Made by a program: the position numbers and the translations under genes. Positions 1-6,749 of a stretch of 22,287 bases of DNA are shown here, piece after piece; within the stretch, counting starts at the first letter, position 1, and every line of letters starts with the position of its first letter. Source of the DNA: Candidatus Aerophobus profundus SCGC AAA252-L23. Lineage in GTDB: Bacteria; Aerophobota; Aerophobia; Aerophobales; Aerophobaceae. Location of the stretch: positions 21,135-43,421 of the forward strand of contig AQRW01000179.1 of the NCBI GenBank assembly GCA_000402295.1, read 5' to 3'. Below the pieces are notes generated by a model. It saw nothing but the letters and a program-made list of their open reading frames with translations, had not been told where the DNA came from and did no database searches.

Positions 1-51
1 AAAGCTGCGGCTACCGTAACCTCTTTGCGCAAGTTAAAACTTGCGGCTACC
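1..51. repeat. REP-like palindromic repeat, copy 1
   Basis: This segment reads almost the same as 510-561, with the shared frame GCTGCGGCTACCGTAACCTC followed by a small palindrome and a second GCGGCTACC. The palindrome at 29-44 is GCAAGT-TAAA-ACTTGC. The window begins inside this unit. The pattern of a short variable palindrome followed by a constant GCGGCTACC tail is typical of dispersed intergenic REP-like elements. No gene is associated with it. Confidence 0.7.
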
Positions 52-474
52 CCTTTTCATTCAGGATAATTTCCTCCCCCTACATGATCCCTTTTTTTCT
101 TTATCTATAATGTTCTCCCGGAATTCTTTCATAAAACTTTTGACACTACCATGGTTTGAGTATGGTCAAGCGGGGCTCGGGATATTCTGTCTCGCTCCGG
201 CGATACTCTTTGCAATAATAACTGGTCAGTCTCCTCGCTTCGGGAAGAAATAAAGATCTTGAGGGGGCAATACTTTCCCCCTCAACGCTTCGCTGCTCCC
301 CCTAAAAAAAGTAAACAACTCACCTCTTCGACCCTCAAACAGAATTTTTTCTTTATCCTCCACTCGGAAGACTTCCTTAAGGTAGAGTATCAAAGTCGCT
401 TCACCAGAATATTCCTCGCTAAAGTATAAACAAGGTAGCCGCAGGCTTCCAGCTCCCAATTATGATTTGGTAGG
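52..474. other. Intergenic stretch without a recognisable gene
   Basis: I see no supported gene here. It contains a 9-bp inverted repeat at 259-285 (TTGAGGGGG, 9-base loop, CCCCCTCAA) that could form a strong hairpin but is not followed by a clear T-run on either strand. It also has a partial REP-like sequence near 434-449 (GGTAGCCGCAGGCTTCC). Two short open frames, 41-253 plus and 226-459 minus, have no recognisable family and no convincing ribosome binding site. Confidence 0.5.
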
Positions 475-561
475 CGCAGGCTTTAGCCTGCGTTTATTTG
501 CGCAGCTTGAAAGCTGCGGCTACCGTAACCTCTTTTGCGCAACCTGAAGGTTGCGGCTACC
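475..561. repeat. Cluster of REP-like palindromes, copy 2
   Basis: Three consecutive palindromes are visible. They are CGCAGGCT-TT-AGCCTGCG (475-492), GCAGCTT-GA-AAGCTGC (502-517) and GCAACC-TGAA-GGTTGC (539-554). The last two are each followed by GCGGCTACC. The stretch 510-561 repeats 1-51 with changes concentrated in the palindrome, where the two arms change together. About 30 bases further on, a second similarity to the first copy appears (TTC-TTCATAAAA-TTTGAC near 592 and near 122), so the duplicated unit may be longer than the palindromes. The stem-preserving changes suggest selection on structure or a hairpin-based spreading mechanism. Confidence 0.75.
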
Positions 562-629
562 ATGTTTTTATTTGTAAGGTTATTCTGTGATTCCTTCATA
601 AAATCTTTGACCGTATCAGCATTCCCTTT

Positions 630-1235
630 TTAGTTATCCTGCCTCAGAATTTCTGGTTTCACTCGAGCCAGAAATGAAGTGATGAAACCAGTAAGAATCG
701 CCTCGATAACTATTATCGGTATATGAGCCAGAGCCGCATACTTAGCCACCCCCATAAATTCGCTCCCGGTAGTTATCAAGACCAATGCCAGAATAATTGT
801 ACCTAACAAGACGCCAGAAGCACCAGCCAGAGCTCCGAAAATAAATTCATTAGCTCGAAAATTGCATTTGTTTCTTAGGCTGAACAATTTATAGGCCAGG
901 AGGGCCGGCGTCCCCATCATCACCGCATTAATGCCAATAGTAGTGATCCCACCATGTTGAAAGAGAAAGGCTTGCAGAACCAAACCGACAAAAATAGAGA
1001 TAAAAGCAGCCGGGCCCAGGATAATCCCCACTAAACCGTTCAAGATAAGGTGTACACTGGTAGGACCAAGAGGAACATGAATAAGAGAAGCAACAAAGAA
1101 AGCAGAGGTCATTACCGCCACCCTGGGTATATTGTCTATGTTTATTTTTTTGATGGTAACTGTAATAATACCAATGGCCGCGGCATAACCGCTAATCCAA
1201 ACCGGAGCTGATAAGACACCATCGGAAATGTGCAT
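630..1235 (-). CDS. cbiM: CbiM/NikM-type energy-coupling-factor substrate-binding membrane protein
   Basis: This is the S-component of an ECF-type cobalt or nickel uptake system, a membrane protein that binds Co2+ or Ni2+ through its N-terminus. The 201-residue protein starts with Met-His-Ile-Ser-Asp-Gly, the family N-terminus in which His2 is a metal ligand. Conserved family segments HVPLGPTSVHLILNG and AFLFQHGGITTIGINAVMMG follow, then several hydrophobic helices. Length is normal for CbiM; NikM/CbiM proteins with fused domains are longer. Nothing resembling CbiN, CbiQ or CbiO lies downstream, where only repeats are found, so the gene is solitary here. An AGGGAG sequence about 13 bases before the ATG is the likely ribosome binding site. 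Metal specificity cannot be read from the sequence. The [NiFe]-hydrogenase-like subunits further along would need nickel, and cobalamin synthesis would need cobalt. Confidence 0.85.
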   Translation of the reverse strand: MHISDGVLSAPVWISGYAAAIGIITVTIKKINIDNIPRVAVMTSAFFVASLIHVPLGPTSVHLILNGLVGIILGPAAFISIFVGLVLQAFLFQHGGITTIGINAVMMGTPALLAYKLFSLRNKCNFRANEFIFGALAGASGVLLGTIILALVLITTGSEFMGVAKYAALAHIPIIVIEAILTGFITSFLARVKPEILRQDN

Positions 1236-1276
1236 GACGAATTCTCGTCTCCCTGTAGTGTGTTACTTTTCTTAAA

Positions 1277-1304
1277 ATAATAACACAAATAAAGCCAAAG
1301 TCAA
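1277..1304 (-). promoter_or_regulatory. Sigma-70-type promoter for cbiM
   Basis: On the minus strand, TTGACT and TATTAT are separated by 16 bases (1299-1304 and 1277-1282), each matching the consensus at five of six positions. The -10 lies about 40 bases upstream of the cbiM ATG. The gap between genes is too short for a cobalamin riboswitch, which is about 200 bases long. Confidence 0.5.
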
Positions 1305-1336
1305 GGGTAGGGGAAAAGGGGACGGTTCTCTTTTTC

Positions 1337-2311
1337 TTACGACCAAACCTCTGGATTGACAAGATGGGAAGGTACTTTACCTTCCAAAGCGGCCAGGCAG
1401 TTTTCGGCGGCCAGCAAAGCCATTTGATTTCTTGTTTCATGAGAGGCACTACCTATATGAGGCAAGAGAACAATGTTATCAAGTTCAGTCAGACCTAAGG
1501 TAAGTTTTGGCTCCTTCTCATAAACATCCAGACCGGCTCCCGCTATTCTTCTTTGCTTCAACACCCTGACCAAGGCTTTTTCATCAACTATGGGACCACG
1601 GGAAGTATTGATCAGGTAAGAATTAGGTTTCATCAATTCAAACTCCTTTTCTCCGATCAAATGGTGGGTTTTCTCACTTAGAGGAATATGGACACTAATA
1701 AAGTCAGAGTTTTTGAGCAGTTGAGCAAGGGAGACTCGGTGAGCCCCTACTCCTTTCTCTATCTCTTTATTCGCCCGAATATCAAAATAAAGAACCTTCA
1801 TCTCAAAACCTCTTGACCTCTTGGCTACCGCCGTACCGATTCTCCCCGCACCTACGATACCCAGAGTCTTTCGGTAGATATCGCCCCCCAGGAACAAAAG
1901 AGGATCCCATCCTTTAAATTCACCCTTTCGGGTGAACCTATCAGCTTCTATTATTCTCCTGGATACAGAAAGAATTAAACTCCAGGCCAAATCTGCCGTA
2001 GTATCAGTCAAAACCCCAGGAGTATGGGTGACTGCTACTCCATTTTCAGTTGCCGCTTTAACATCAATATTCTCATAACCCACCGCATAGTTGGCAATAA
2101 TCCTCAGGTTGGGATTAGAGATGATAATTTCTTCATCAATAGTATCGGTCAGTAAACAGTAAAGGGCATCTTTACTCCTCAGCCCCTCAATTATCTCCTT
2201 CTTGGTTAAGGCCCGATCCAAAAGATTGGTTTCCACCTCACACTTTTCCCGAAGTTTTTTCAAACCAAGTTCAGGAATCCTTCTGGTAACGAAGATCTTC
2301 CATTTATCCAT
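1337..2311 (-). CDS. gyaR: D-2-hydroxyacid dehydrogenase (glyoxylate/hydroxypyruvate reductase type)
   Basis: The enzyme is a cytosolic NAD(P)-dependent dehydrogenase interconverting a 2-oxoacid and its D-2-hydroxyacid. The family match is best to glyoxylate reductase and glycerate dehydrogenase. In the 324-residue protein the Rossmann motif GAGRIG is at 154-159. The acidic residue after beta-2 (YFD, D177) favours NAD over NADP. The catalytic triad is complete: Arg238 in NTSRGPIVDE, Glu267 in DVYEKEP and His285 in LPHIGSAS. The N-terminal substrate-side segment NYAVGYENID (74-83) is typical of glyoxylate reductases. Length is normal and no ACT domain is present, so it is not the long SerA form. 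GGAGGA precedes the ATG at good spacing. The true substrate is uncertain. The divergently transcribed symporter may transport a related organic acid, but that is only inference from position. Confidence 0.88.
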   Translation of the reverse strand: MDKWKIFVTRRIPELGLKKLREKCEVETNLLDRALTKKEIIEGLRSKDALYCLLTDTIDEEIIISNPNLRIIANYAVGYENIDVKAATENGVAVTHTPGVLTDTTADLAWSLILSVSRRIIEADRFTRKGEFKGWDPLLFLGGDIYRKTLGIVGAGRIGTAVAKRSRGFEMKVLYFDIRANKEIEKGVGAHRVSLAQLLKNSDFISVHIPLSEKTHHLIGEKEFELMKPNSYLINTSRGPIVDEKALVRVLKQRRIAGAGLDVYEKEPKLTLGLTELDNIVLLPHIGSASHETRNQMALLAAENCLAALEGKVPSHLVNPEVWS

Positions 2312-2359
2312 CTTATTTCCTCCTCCACTTCTAACTCAAAATCTCTTCATTCTCCGCAA

Positions 2360-2388
2360 ATCTTACCACTTTAATCCAAATAAGACAA
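2360..2388 (-). promoter_or_regulatory. Sigma-70-type promoter for the dehydrogenase gene
   Basis: On the minus strand TTGTCT (2383-2388) and TAAGAT (2360-2365) are separated by exactly 17 bases, about 50 bases upstream of the ATG. It is back to back with the symporter promoter, so the two transcription units share a short divergent control region. Confidence 0.45.
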
Positions 2389-2399
2389 CTCAACTGCAT

Positions 2400-2428
2400 T
2401 TGACAGAAACACTTCTTTAACGTAAGAT
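2400..2428 (+). promoter_or_regulatory. Sigma-70-type promoter for the symporter operon
   Basis: A perfect TTGACA (2400-2405), a 17-base spacer and TAAGAT (2423-2428) are followed about 23 bases later by the TTG start of the small membrane protein. The same TAAGAT -10 hexamer recurs in front of the dehydrogenase and hydrogenase genes of this window. Confidence 0.6.
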
Positions 2429-2451
2429 TCTTACAGACAGGGAGTAATAAG

Positions 2452-2733
2452 TTGAAAAAGATAAGCCGGCCATTTTTCTTACCCAGAACCAAAAAAGGGT
2501 TCTTCTGGTATGTTCTCTTCGGCCTGATTTTTCTGCTCTATCATGATTTCTGGGCCTGGGGAAAATTTAAACCACTAATAGGGAGCTGGTTACCATTCTG
2601 GTTTCTTTATCTTATGACTCTGATAGTGGCTTATTCTATTATCGCCTTCATCTTCACCAGAAAACACTGGCCCCAGCCGCCACCTGATTTAGTCCAGCCA
2701 TCTCCCAAAAAGAAATCCGGAGTCAAGGAATAA
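2452..2733 (+). CDS. Small two-helix membrane partner of sodium:solute symporter
   Basis: This 93-residue protein has two hydrophobic segments (about 17-33 and 44-68) separated by an aromatic loop rich in Trp and Phe. It ends in a Pro- and Lys-rich hydrophilic tail. It sits 2 bases upstream of a solute:sodium symporter gene. Small proteins of this shape and position (the DUF3311 or DUF997/YhdT-like class) commonly accompany SSS-family transporters; I cannot tell which of these families it belongs to. The start is a TTG with GGGAG eight bases upstream, just after a strong promoter, and no better in-frame start lies further upstream. Its role is presumably assembly or modulation of the transporter, which is inference. 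Confidence 0.7.
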   Translation: MKKISRPFFLPRTKKGFFWYVLFGLIFLLYHDFWAWGKFKPLIGSWLPFWFLYLMTLIVAYSIIAFIFTRKHWPQPPPDLVQPSPKKKSGVKE

Positions 2734-2735
2734 GA

Positions 2736-4253
2736 ATGGGAATTACCCAACAATCTCTGCTCATTTTGGCTCTATTCTTAGCTGGAGTGAGTCTTTTAGC
2801 ATTTTATGGATACAAAATTGGTCAAGGCACGGTAGAGGATTATTTTGCCGCTTCCCGTACTCTGGGAACCTTTGTTGGTTTATTTACCTATTTTGCCACC
2901 CTTTGCAGCGCCTTTACTTTCCTGGGATGTGCCGGATGGGGATACAGTAAGGGACTATCTTGGTACGGACCTATTGGAGTGGCCACTGCTCTTATCTCCA
3001 TAAATTTTTATATCTTTGGCTACCGGGTCTGGTTGCTGGGGAAAAAATATGGATATGTCTCTCCACCTGAATTAATTCGAGATAGATTTGGAAAGGAACT
3101 TCAAGTCATCTATGCGGTAGTAATGATCATTTTTGTCTTACCCTATTTAGCTGTCCAGGCTATGGGGGCCGGCTACGTACTGGAAGAAATCTCCGGGGGT
3201 GCTATCCCCTACGTAGTCGGAGCCGGTCTAATTACCGTTTTTATGATAATCTTAACCGCGGGAGGTATGAGAAGCGTAGCCTGGACTGATGCTTTGATGG
3301 GATTATTTATGCTTATTTGTCTTTCGGTTGCCTTTGGTCTGGTAACCGTCAACCTGGGAGGACTGAAAGCAGTAGTCTCAAAATTAGCCCGGGAAAGTCC
3401 GGCTCTTCTCTCCCGGCCCGGACCGGGTAACTTCTTCACTCCCGGGGTATGGTTCGGCTTTCTCTTTCTCTGGGTTCTGGCTGACCCCTTGATGCCCCAG
3501 CTCTGGACCAGAATGTATGTGGTAAAAAGTCCCCAGGTAATTAAGCGAATGATGTTTTTATTTCCTCTGGTTTGTCTGGTGATATTCTTTTTCCCGGTCT
3601 GGATTGGAACAATGGGTTCCACTGTGATTCCTGGTCTTGAAGGACCAGCCGCGGACAGAATCCTTCCTTTGCTTATGATCAAATTTGCCCCTCCCTGGTT
3701 GGTAGCGGTTATTCTGGCTGGTTCTCTGGCCGCTTTGATTTCCACTGCTGATTCTCAGGCTCTGGCTCTGAGCTCCATTGTAACCAGGGACATCTACGCC
3801 TCCTTTATCAACCGGGGAGCCTCGGCCGCCAGGCAAGTGCTGGTTGGTCGTCTCGTTTTGGTACTTCTTTTTCTCTTCGGATTCTTAATCGCTCTAAGAC
3901 CGGTCTCCACCCTGGTATCCATAACTACTTCCGCCGCCACCGGAATTGGCGTTCTCTATCCTACCACCCTGGCAGCCCTTTATTGGAAAAGAGCCACTAA
4001 ATGGGGCGCTATTAGCTCGGTACTGATAGGAGAAACAATTTCTGTGCTTCTCATCTATAAAATTCTTCCCTCAAGCTTCAATCTTGGTTCTCTCCCTATT
4101 GTTCCTGGTGTTCTCTCTGCTTTGATAGCTCTAATAGTAGTCAGCTATCTTACCCCTGCACCCAGCAAACAAGTCACCGACAAGTTTACCGGATTCCTCA
4201 ATTCGGTTTTTCACCCCACCGGTTCTCACGCTGCCTCACCTGACAGATCTTAA
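2736..4253 (+). CDS. Sodium:solute symporter (SSS family)
   Basis: This is a cytoplasmic-membrane secondary transporter that uses the sodium gradient to import a small organic solute. The 505-residue sequence is almost entirely hydrophobic helices, consistent with the 13-helix LeuT-like fold. Family hallmarks include EDYFAASRTLGT near residues 34-45, the GAGYVLEEISGG stretch in the middle and the sodium-site helix ALISTADSQALALSSIVTRD around 330-350, where the ST-DS-SS serines and threonines are conserved. Length is normal. It is translationally linked to the preceding small membrane protein, with 2 bases between stop and ATG. The substrate cannot be read from the sequence; monocarboxylates, amino acids and pantothenate are all transported by this family. 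The neighbouring D-2-hydroxyacid dehydrogenase makes a hydroxy- or oxo-acid a reasonable guess. Confidence 0.88.
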   Translation: MGITQQSLLILALFLAGVSLLAFYGYKIGQGTVEDYFAASRTLGTFVGLFTYFATLCSAFTFLGCAGWGYSKGLSWYGPIGVATALISINFYIFGYRVWLLGKKYGYVSPPELIRDRFGKELQVIYAVVMIIFVLPYLAVQAMGAGYVLEEISGGAIPYVVGAGLITVFMIILTAGGMRSVAWTDALMGLFMLICLSVAFGLVTVNLGGLKAVVSKLARESPALLSRPGPGNFFTPGVWFGFLFLWVLADPLMPQLWTRMYVVKSPQVIKRMMFLFPLVCLVIFFFPVWIGTMGSTVIPGLEGPAADRILPLLMIKFAPPWLVAVILAGSLAALISTADSQALALSSIVTRDIYASFINRGASAARQVLVGRLVLVLLFLFGFLIALRPVSTLVSITTSAATGIGVLYPTTLAALYWKRATKWGAISSVLIGETISVLLIYKILPSSFNLGSLPIVPGVLSALIALIVVSYLTPAPSKQVTDKFTGFLNSVFHPTGSHAASPDRS

Positions 4254-4333
4254 TCTACTCTGTGCCCCTCGTTTCTCTCCTTGGTTCAGTCTGTTTGGAT
4301 CACTTCGCTTCTTCAGTCAAGACCTCTGAAAAT

Positions 4334-4362
4334 TTGACCAACAACTCACAATGATTTATTAT
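4334..4362 (+). promoter_or_regulatory. Sigma-70-type promoter for the sigma-54-like gene
   Basis: TTGACC (4334-4339), a 17-base spacer and TATTAT (4357-4362) give five of six matches in both hexamers. The predicted transcription start leaves a leader of about 40 bases before the ATG at 4410. No other structure is evident between the symporter stop and this promoter. Confidence 0.6.
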
Positions 4363-4409
4363 TACTTGAATTCAAACACAGCAATGGACGCCGGAAAAGG
4401 GTAGCCAAT

Positions 4410-5548
4410 ATGGAGCTACATCAGAGAATTGACATCAAGCAATCTCATTTTTTAAAGCCAAGGCAAGCCGTTTCCCTCAGAGCAAAGCTTGCGGGAAGGA
4501 TGAAACTGGGACAGTTCTTCTCTCTTTCTGAAGAGGAGTTTTCCCACTACATAGAAGAAATCGAAAAAGATACCTATTTCCAGAAGCTTCTTATTGACTA
4601 TAAGATCGTCAGCTACCGGAAATTCCGCGACATTATCCAACCCAGCACCTTGCCCTTAAGAGAGGAACTAACTGCCGGGGGGACTTTGAGCTGGAAGATT
4701 TTCTGCAGGAGGACCCCCCAGCCTGGCGATTGGTAAGAAAGGTAGCCACCCGGTTGGGCAAGGAGACATTCTCTGGATTCTTGCTCGGGAAAGGTATCTC
4801 CATGGAAAAAATCAAAAGAAGATGTCAACTATCCCAGGGAGAAAGTGATAGGTTTCTGCATTTTATCAACCGATTTCAGTTAAGAAAGTTGTTTATTTGC
4901 TCTTCTTCCTCCTCTTTGCCCAAGGCTTGTAGAGTCGCCTACATTGAAAAAAGGGGAAAGGAGCTCTTGATCCTTCCTCTGGACCATTGTGACTATCTTA
5001 GTAAGGGAAAGTACGTAATCAACTACCAGAGGTGGGAAAAACTTCTTGAGGAAAAAAGGCTCTCTCCCGTTTGGGTCGATGGGATCACCAGACTTCTTCC
5101 CAGGCTCGATCTCGTAAATCGTCGAACCACAACTTTATATCAGATCCTTTACCGCCTAAAAGAGATTCAACGGTCCTTTTTTCTCTTCGCAAGAAAGGAA
5201 GACCTGGTTCCCTTAACCCAGAAAGGGATAGCTGAGCAGATAGGGATAAGTCCCAGCAGCATCAGTAGAACAATAGCTAACAAGTCCATTATTACCCCCC
5301 GGGGCGATGAGAGACTAATTAAGCCTTTCTTTGGCCGGGAGAACTTGAGTACTCTGATTACAAAAGTCCTGGATGAGGAAAGAGAAAGGATTTCAAAATC
5401 GATCCTTGCGAGGCATCTGAGCAATGAGATGATTCGGCAGAAACTGGAACAAACCTATGGGATAAGAGTTGCCCGTCGTACGGTGGCCAAATACCGGAGA
5501 AAACTGGGCCTGCCCTCCTCGTTCGAAAGATCAAGAGCATCCAGGTGA
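4410..5548 (+). CDS. Sigma-54-like (RpoN-related) factor, interrupted by an apparent -1 frameshift
   Basis: Two overlapping frames together encode an RpoN-type sigma factor, which directs RNA polymerase to -24/-12 promoters. The first frame (4410-4736) starts at an ATG preceded by AAAAGGG. It carries a region-I-like segment, LSEEEFSHYIEEIEKD. The second frame, entered at 4682, runs to 5548. Its C-terminal part matches sigma-54 closely: the core/HTH stretch VPLTQKGIAEQIGISPSSIS, then RTIANKSIITPRG, and a complete RpoN box ARRTVAKYR near the end. A -1 shift in the G-run at 4677-4682 joins 91 residues to 288 residues, giving about 379, against roughly 450-480 in ordinary RpoN. The acidic linker region appears reduced. 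It could be a sequencing error, a pseudogene or programmed frameshifting. The box and HTH are too well kept for an old pseudogene. It lies directly upstream of an NtrC-type activator operon. Confidence 0.8.
4677..4682 (+). other. G6 run at the frame switch of the sigma-54-like gene
   Basis: In the upstream frame the run is read as two GGG codons (Gly-Gly) followed by ACT. Slipping back one base gives GGG GAC TTT GAG, which continues as DFELEDFLQEDPPAW in the frame that carries the RpoN box. The last Gly codon re-pairs perfectly after a -1 slip; the one before it would re-pair as CGG with one mismatch. This is a plausible slippery site but also a classical position for a one-base homopolymer deletion. 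Confidence 0.55.
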
Positions 5549-5697
5549 GCCGATAACAAATACGGGCATCCCGGCCCAGACAGTCCTGGTACCTCGCCCA
5601 GCCACCCGCGAACCCCACTTCGATTGGCAAAGCTGAGCTTCAGTGTATCAAGTGCCATCTTTAATGGGGATTTTCGGGGAAAACCGGGGCCAGTCAC

Positions 5698-5725
5698 TTG
5701 ACATTTTCCCTCACTGCCTTAAGAT
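5698..5725 (+). promoter_or_regulatory. Sigma-70-type promoter for the hydrogenase/kinase/regulator operon
   Basis: A perfect TTGACA (5698-5703) and TAAGAT (5720-5725) are separated by 16 bases. The expected transcription start near 5733 falls inside the longer open frame of the small subunit, which supports translation from the GTG at 5757. No properly spaced -24/-12 element is present here, so the sensor operon itself appears to be housekeeping-transcribed. Confidence 0.5.
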
Positions 5726-5756
5726 TAGCCATGTCAAAAAAAGAAAGGTGAGGCCT

Positions 5757-6749
5757 GTGATTAGTCTTCTCTGGCTCCAGGGGGCGTGTTGCGGTGGTGA
5801 TACTGTATCCTTATTGAATTCTGAACAGCCTGATTTCCTTACCCTGCAAGATAAGTTCGGTCTCAGTCTAATCTGGCATTCTGTTCTTGGTATTCAAAGC
5901 GGAGACAAGATATTGGGAATTCTCAACGACCTGGTCAAGGAAAAAAGGGAATTAGGGATTCTGGCGGTGGAAGGAGCAATCTACAACGGTTCTAAAGGTA
6001 GTGAGAGATACGACTTATTCTGCGGCATCCCCTTCAAGCAGTGGGTAATCGATTTAGCAAAGGTGAGCAAATATACTGTATCGGTGGGGACCTGTTCTGC
6101 CTTTGGTGGCATTCTTGCTGCTGGTGAGAACCCAATGGAAGCGACAGGACTTCAGTTTATCAAGGAAAAGAAGGGGGGATTGCTGGGAGAGAGTTATCGA
6201 TCCAGAGCTGGTTTGCCGGTGGTTAATATTGCCGGTTGCCCGGCTCATCCTGACTGGATTGTCGAATCTCTTCTTGATCTGGCAACAGGAAAACTGAAAA
6301 TAGATGACCTTGATGAGTTTCAAAGACCAAGCATATTTTACCGGAAATTGGCTCACCATGCTTGTCCTCGAAACGAATACTACGAGTTCAAAGCCTCTGC
6401 AGAAAGTTACTCCGAGCAGGGATGCCTCTTTGAGAATCTTGGATGCAAAGGCACTCAGTGTGAATCAGATTGTAACGAGAGATTATGGTTGGCTCGAACC
6501 GGCAGCTGTACCCGGGGGGGATTCCCTTGTATTTCCTGTACATCTCCTCGTTTTCCTGATGCCTTTTCGCCTTTCTTTGAGACGTTGAAGATTGGTAATA
6601 TCCCTACCTCTTTACCTCTTGACGTCCCCAAAGCCTGGTACGTAGCCATAAGCGGGCTATCCAAGTTAGCCTGTCCGCAAAGACTTCGAATAAATGCCAC
6701 CTCCTTTAAACCACTAAGATCAGCTATCCCCAAAAGTGAAGAGGAATGA
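5757..6749 (+). CDS. [NiFe]-hydrogenase small subunit, group 2 (regulatory/HupS-like)
   Basis: This FeS subunit of a cytosolic [NiFe]-hydrogenase would carry electrons from the Ni-Fe site. It has no Tat signal, as in group 2 enzymes. The N-terminal proximal-cluster motif reads LWLQGACCGGDTVSLLN. Cys12 aligns with the first ligand, and the second Cys of the usual CxxC is replaced by Asp15, as in three-Cys-one-Asp clusters of some hydrogenases. The remaining ligands VGTCSAFGG and AGCPAHPDW are intact, as are the Cys and His of the two C-terminal clusters (HHACPR, GCKGTQC, SCTRGGFPC). Similarity to cyanobacterial HupS is high through TGLQFIKEKKGG. The frame is open back to 5643, but the GTG at 5757 has AAGG eight bases before it, lies just after the promoter and gives the short N-terminus usual for the group. 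That start gives 330 residues. It overlaps the large-subunit gene by 4 bases. Confidence 0.85.
   Translation: MISLLWLQGACCGGDTVSLLNSEQPDFLTLQDKFGLSLIWHSVLGIQSGDKILGILNDLVKEKRELGILAVEGAIYNGSKGSERYDLFCGIPFKQWVIDLAKVSKYTVSVGTCSAFGGILAAGENPMEATGLQFIKEKKGGLLGESYRSRAGLPVVNIAGCPAHPDWIVESLLDLATGKLKIDDLDEFQRPSIFYRKLAHHACPRNEYYEFKASAESYSEQGCLFENLGCKGTQCESDCNERLWLARTGSCTRGGFPCISCTSPRFPDAFSPFFETLKIGNIPTSLPLDVPKAWYVAISGLSKLACPQRLRINATSFKPLRSAIPKSEEE

Noticed and set aside
41..253. Plus-strand open frame of 70 codons
   Set aside because: It starts inside the REP-like repeat, has low-complexity hydrophobic content and no ribosome binding site.
226..459. Minus-strand open frame of 77 codons in the left intergenic region
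   Set aside because: No recognisable family or ribosome binding site, and it contains a 9-bp inverted repeat at 259-285. Possibly a decayed gene but not supportable.
1236..1336. Cobalamin or nickel riboswitch before cbiM
   Set aside because: Only about 100 bases separate the genes, and no B12-box or other conserved element is visible; a plain promoter explains the space.
3209..3745. Long minus-strand open frame (178 codons) opposite the symporter
   Set aside because: It is antisense to transmembrane-helix coding sequence, rich in Arg and Pro, with no family signature.
5624..5640. TGGCA...GC element upstream of the hydrogenase genes as a sigma-54 promoter
   Set aside because: The GG and GC are nine bases apart instead of ten and the TTGC is not preserved; a better sigma-70 promoter lies at 5698-5725.
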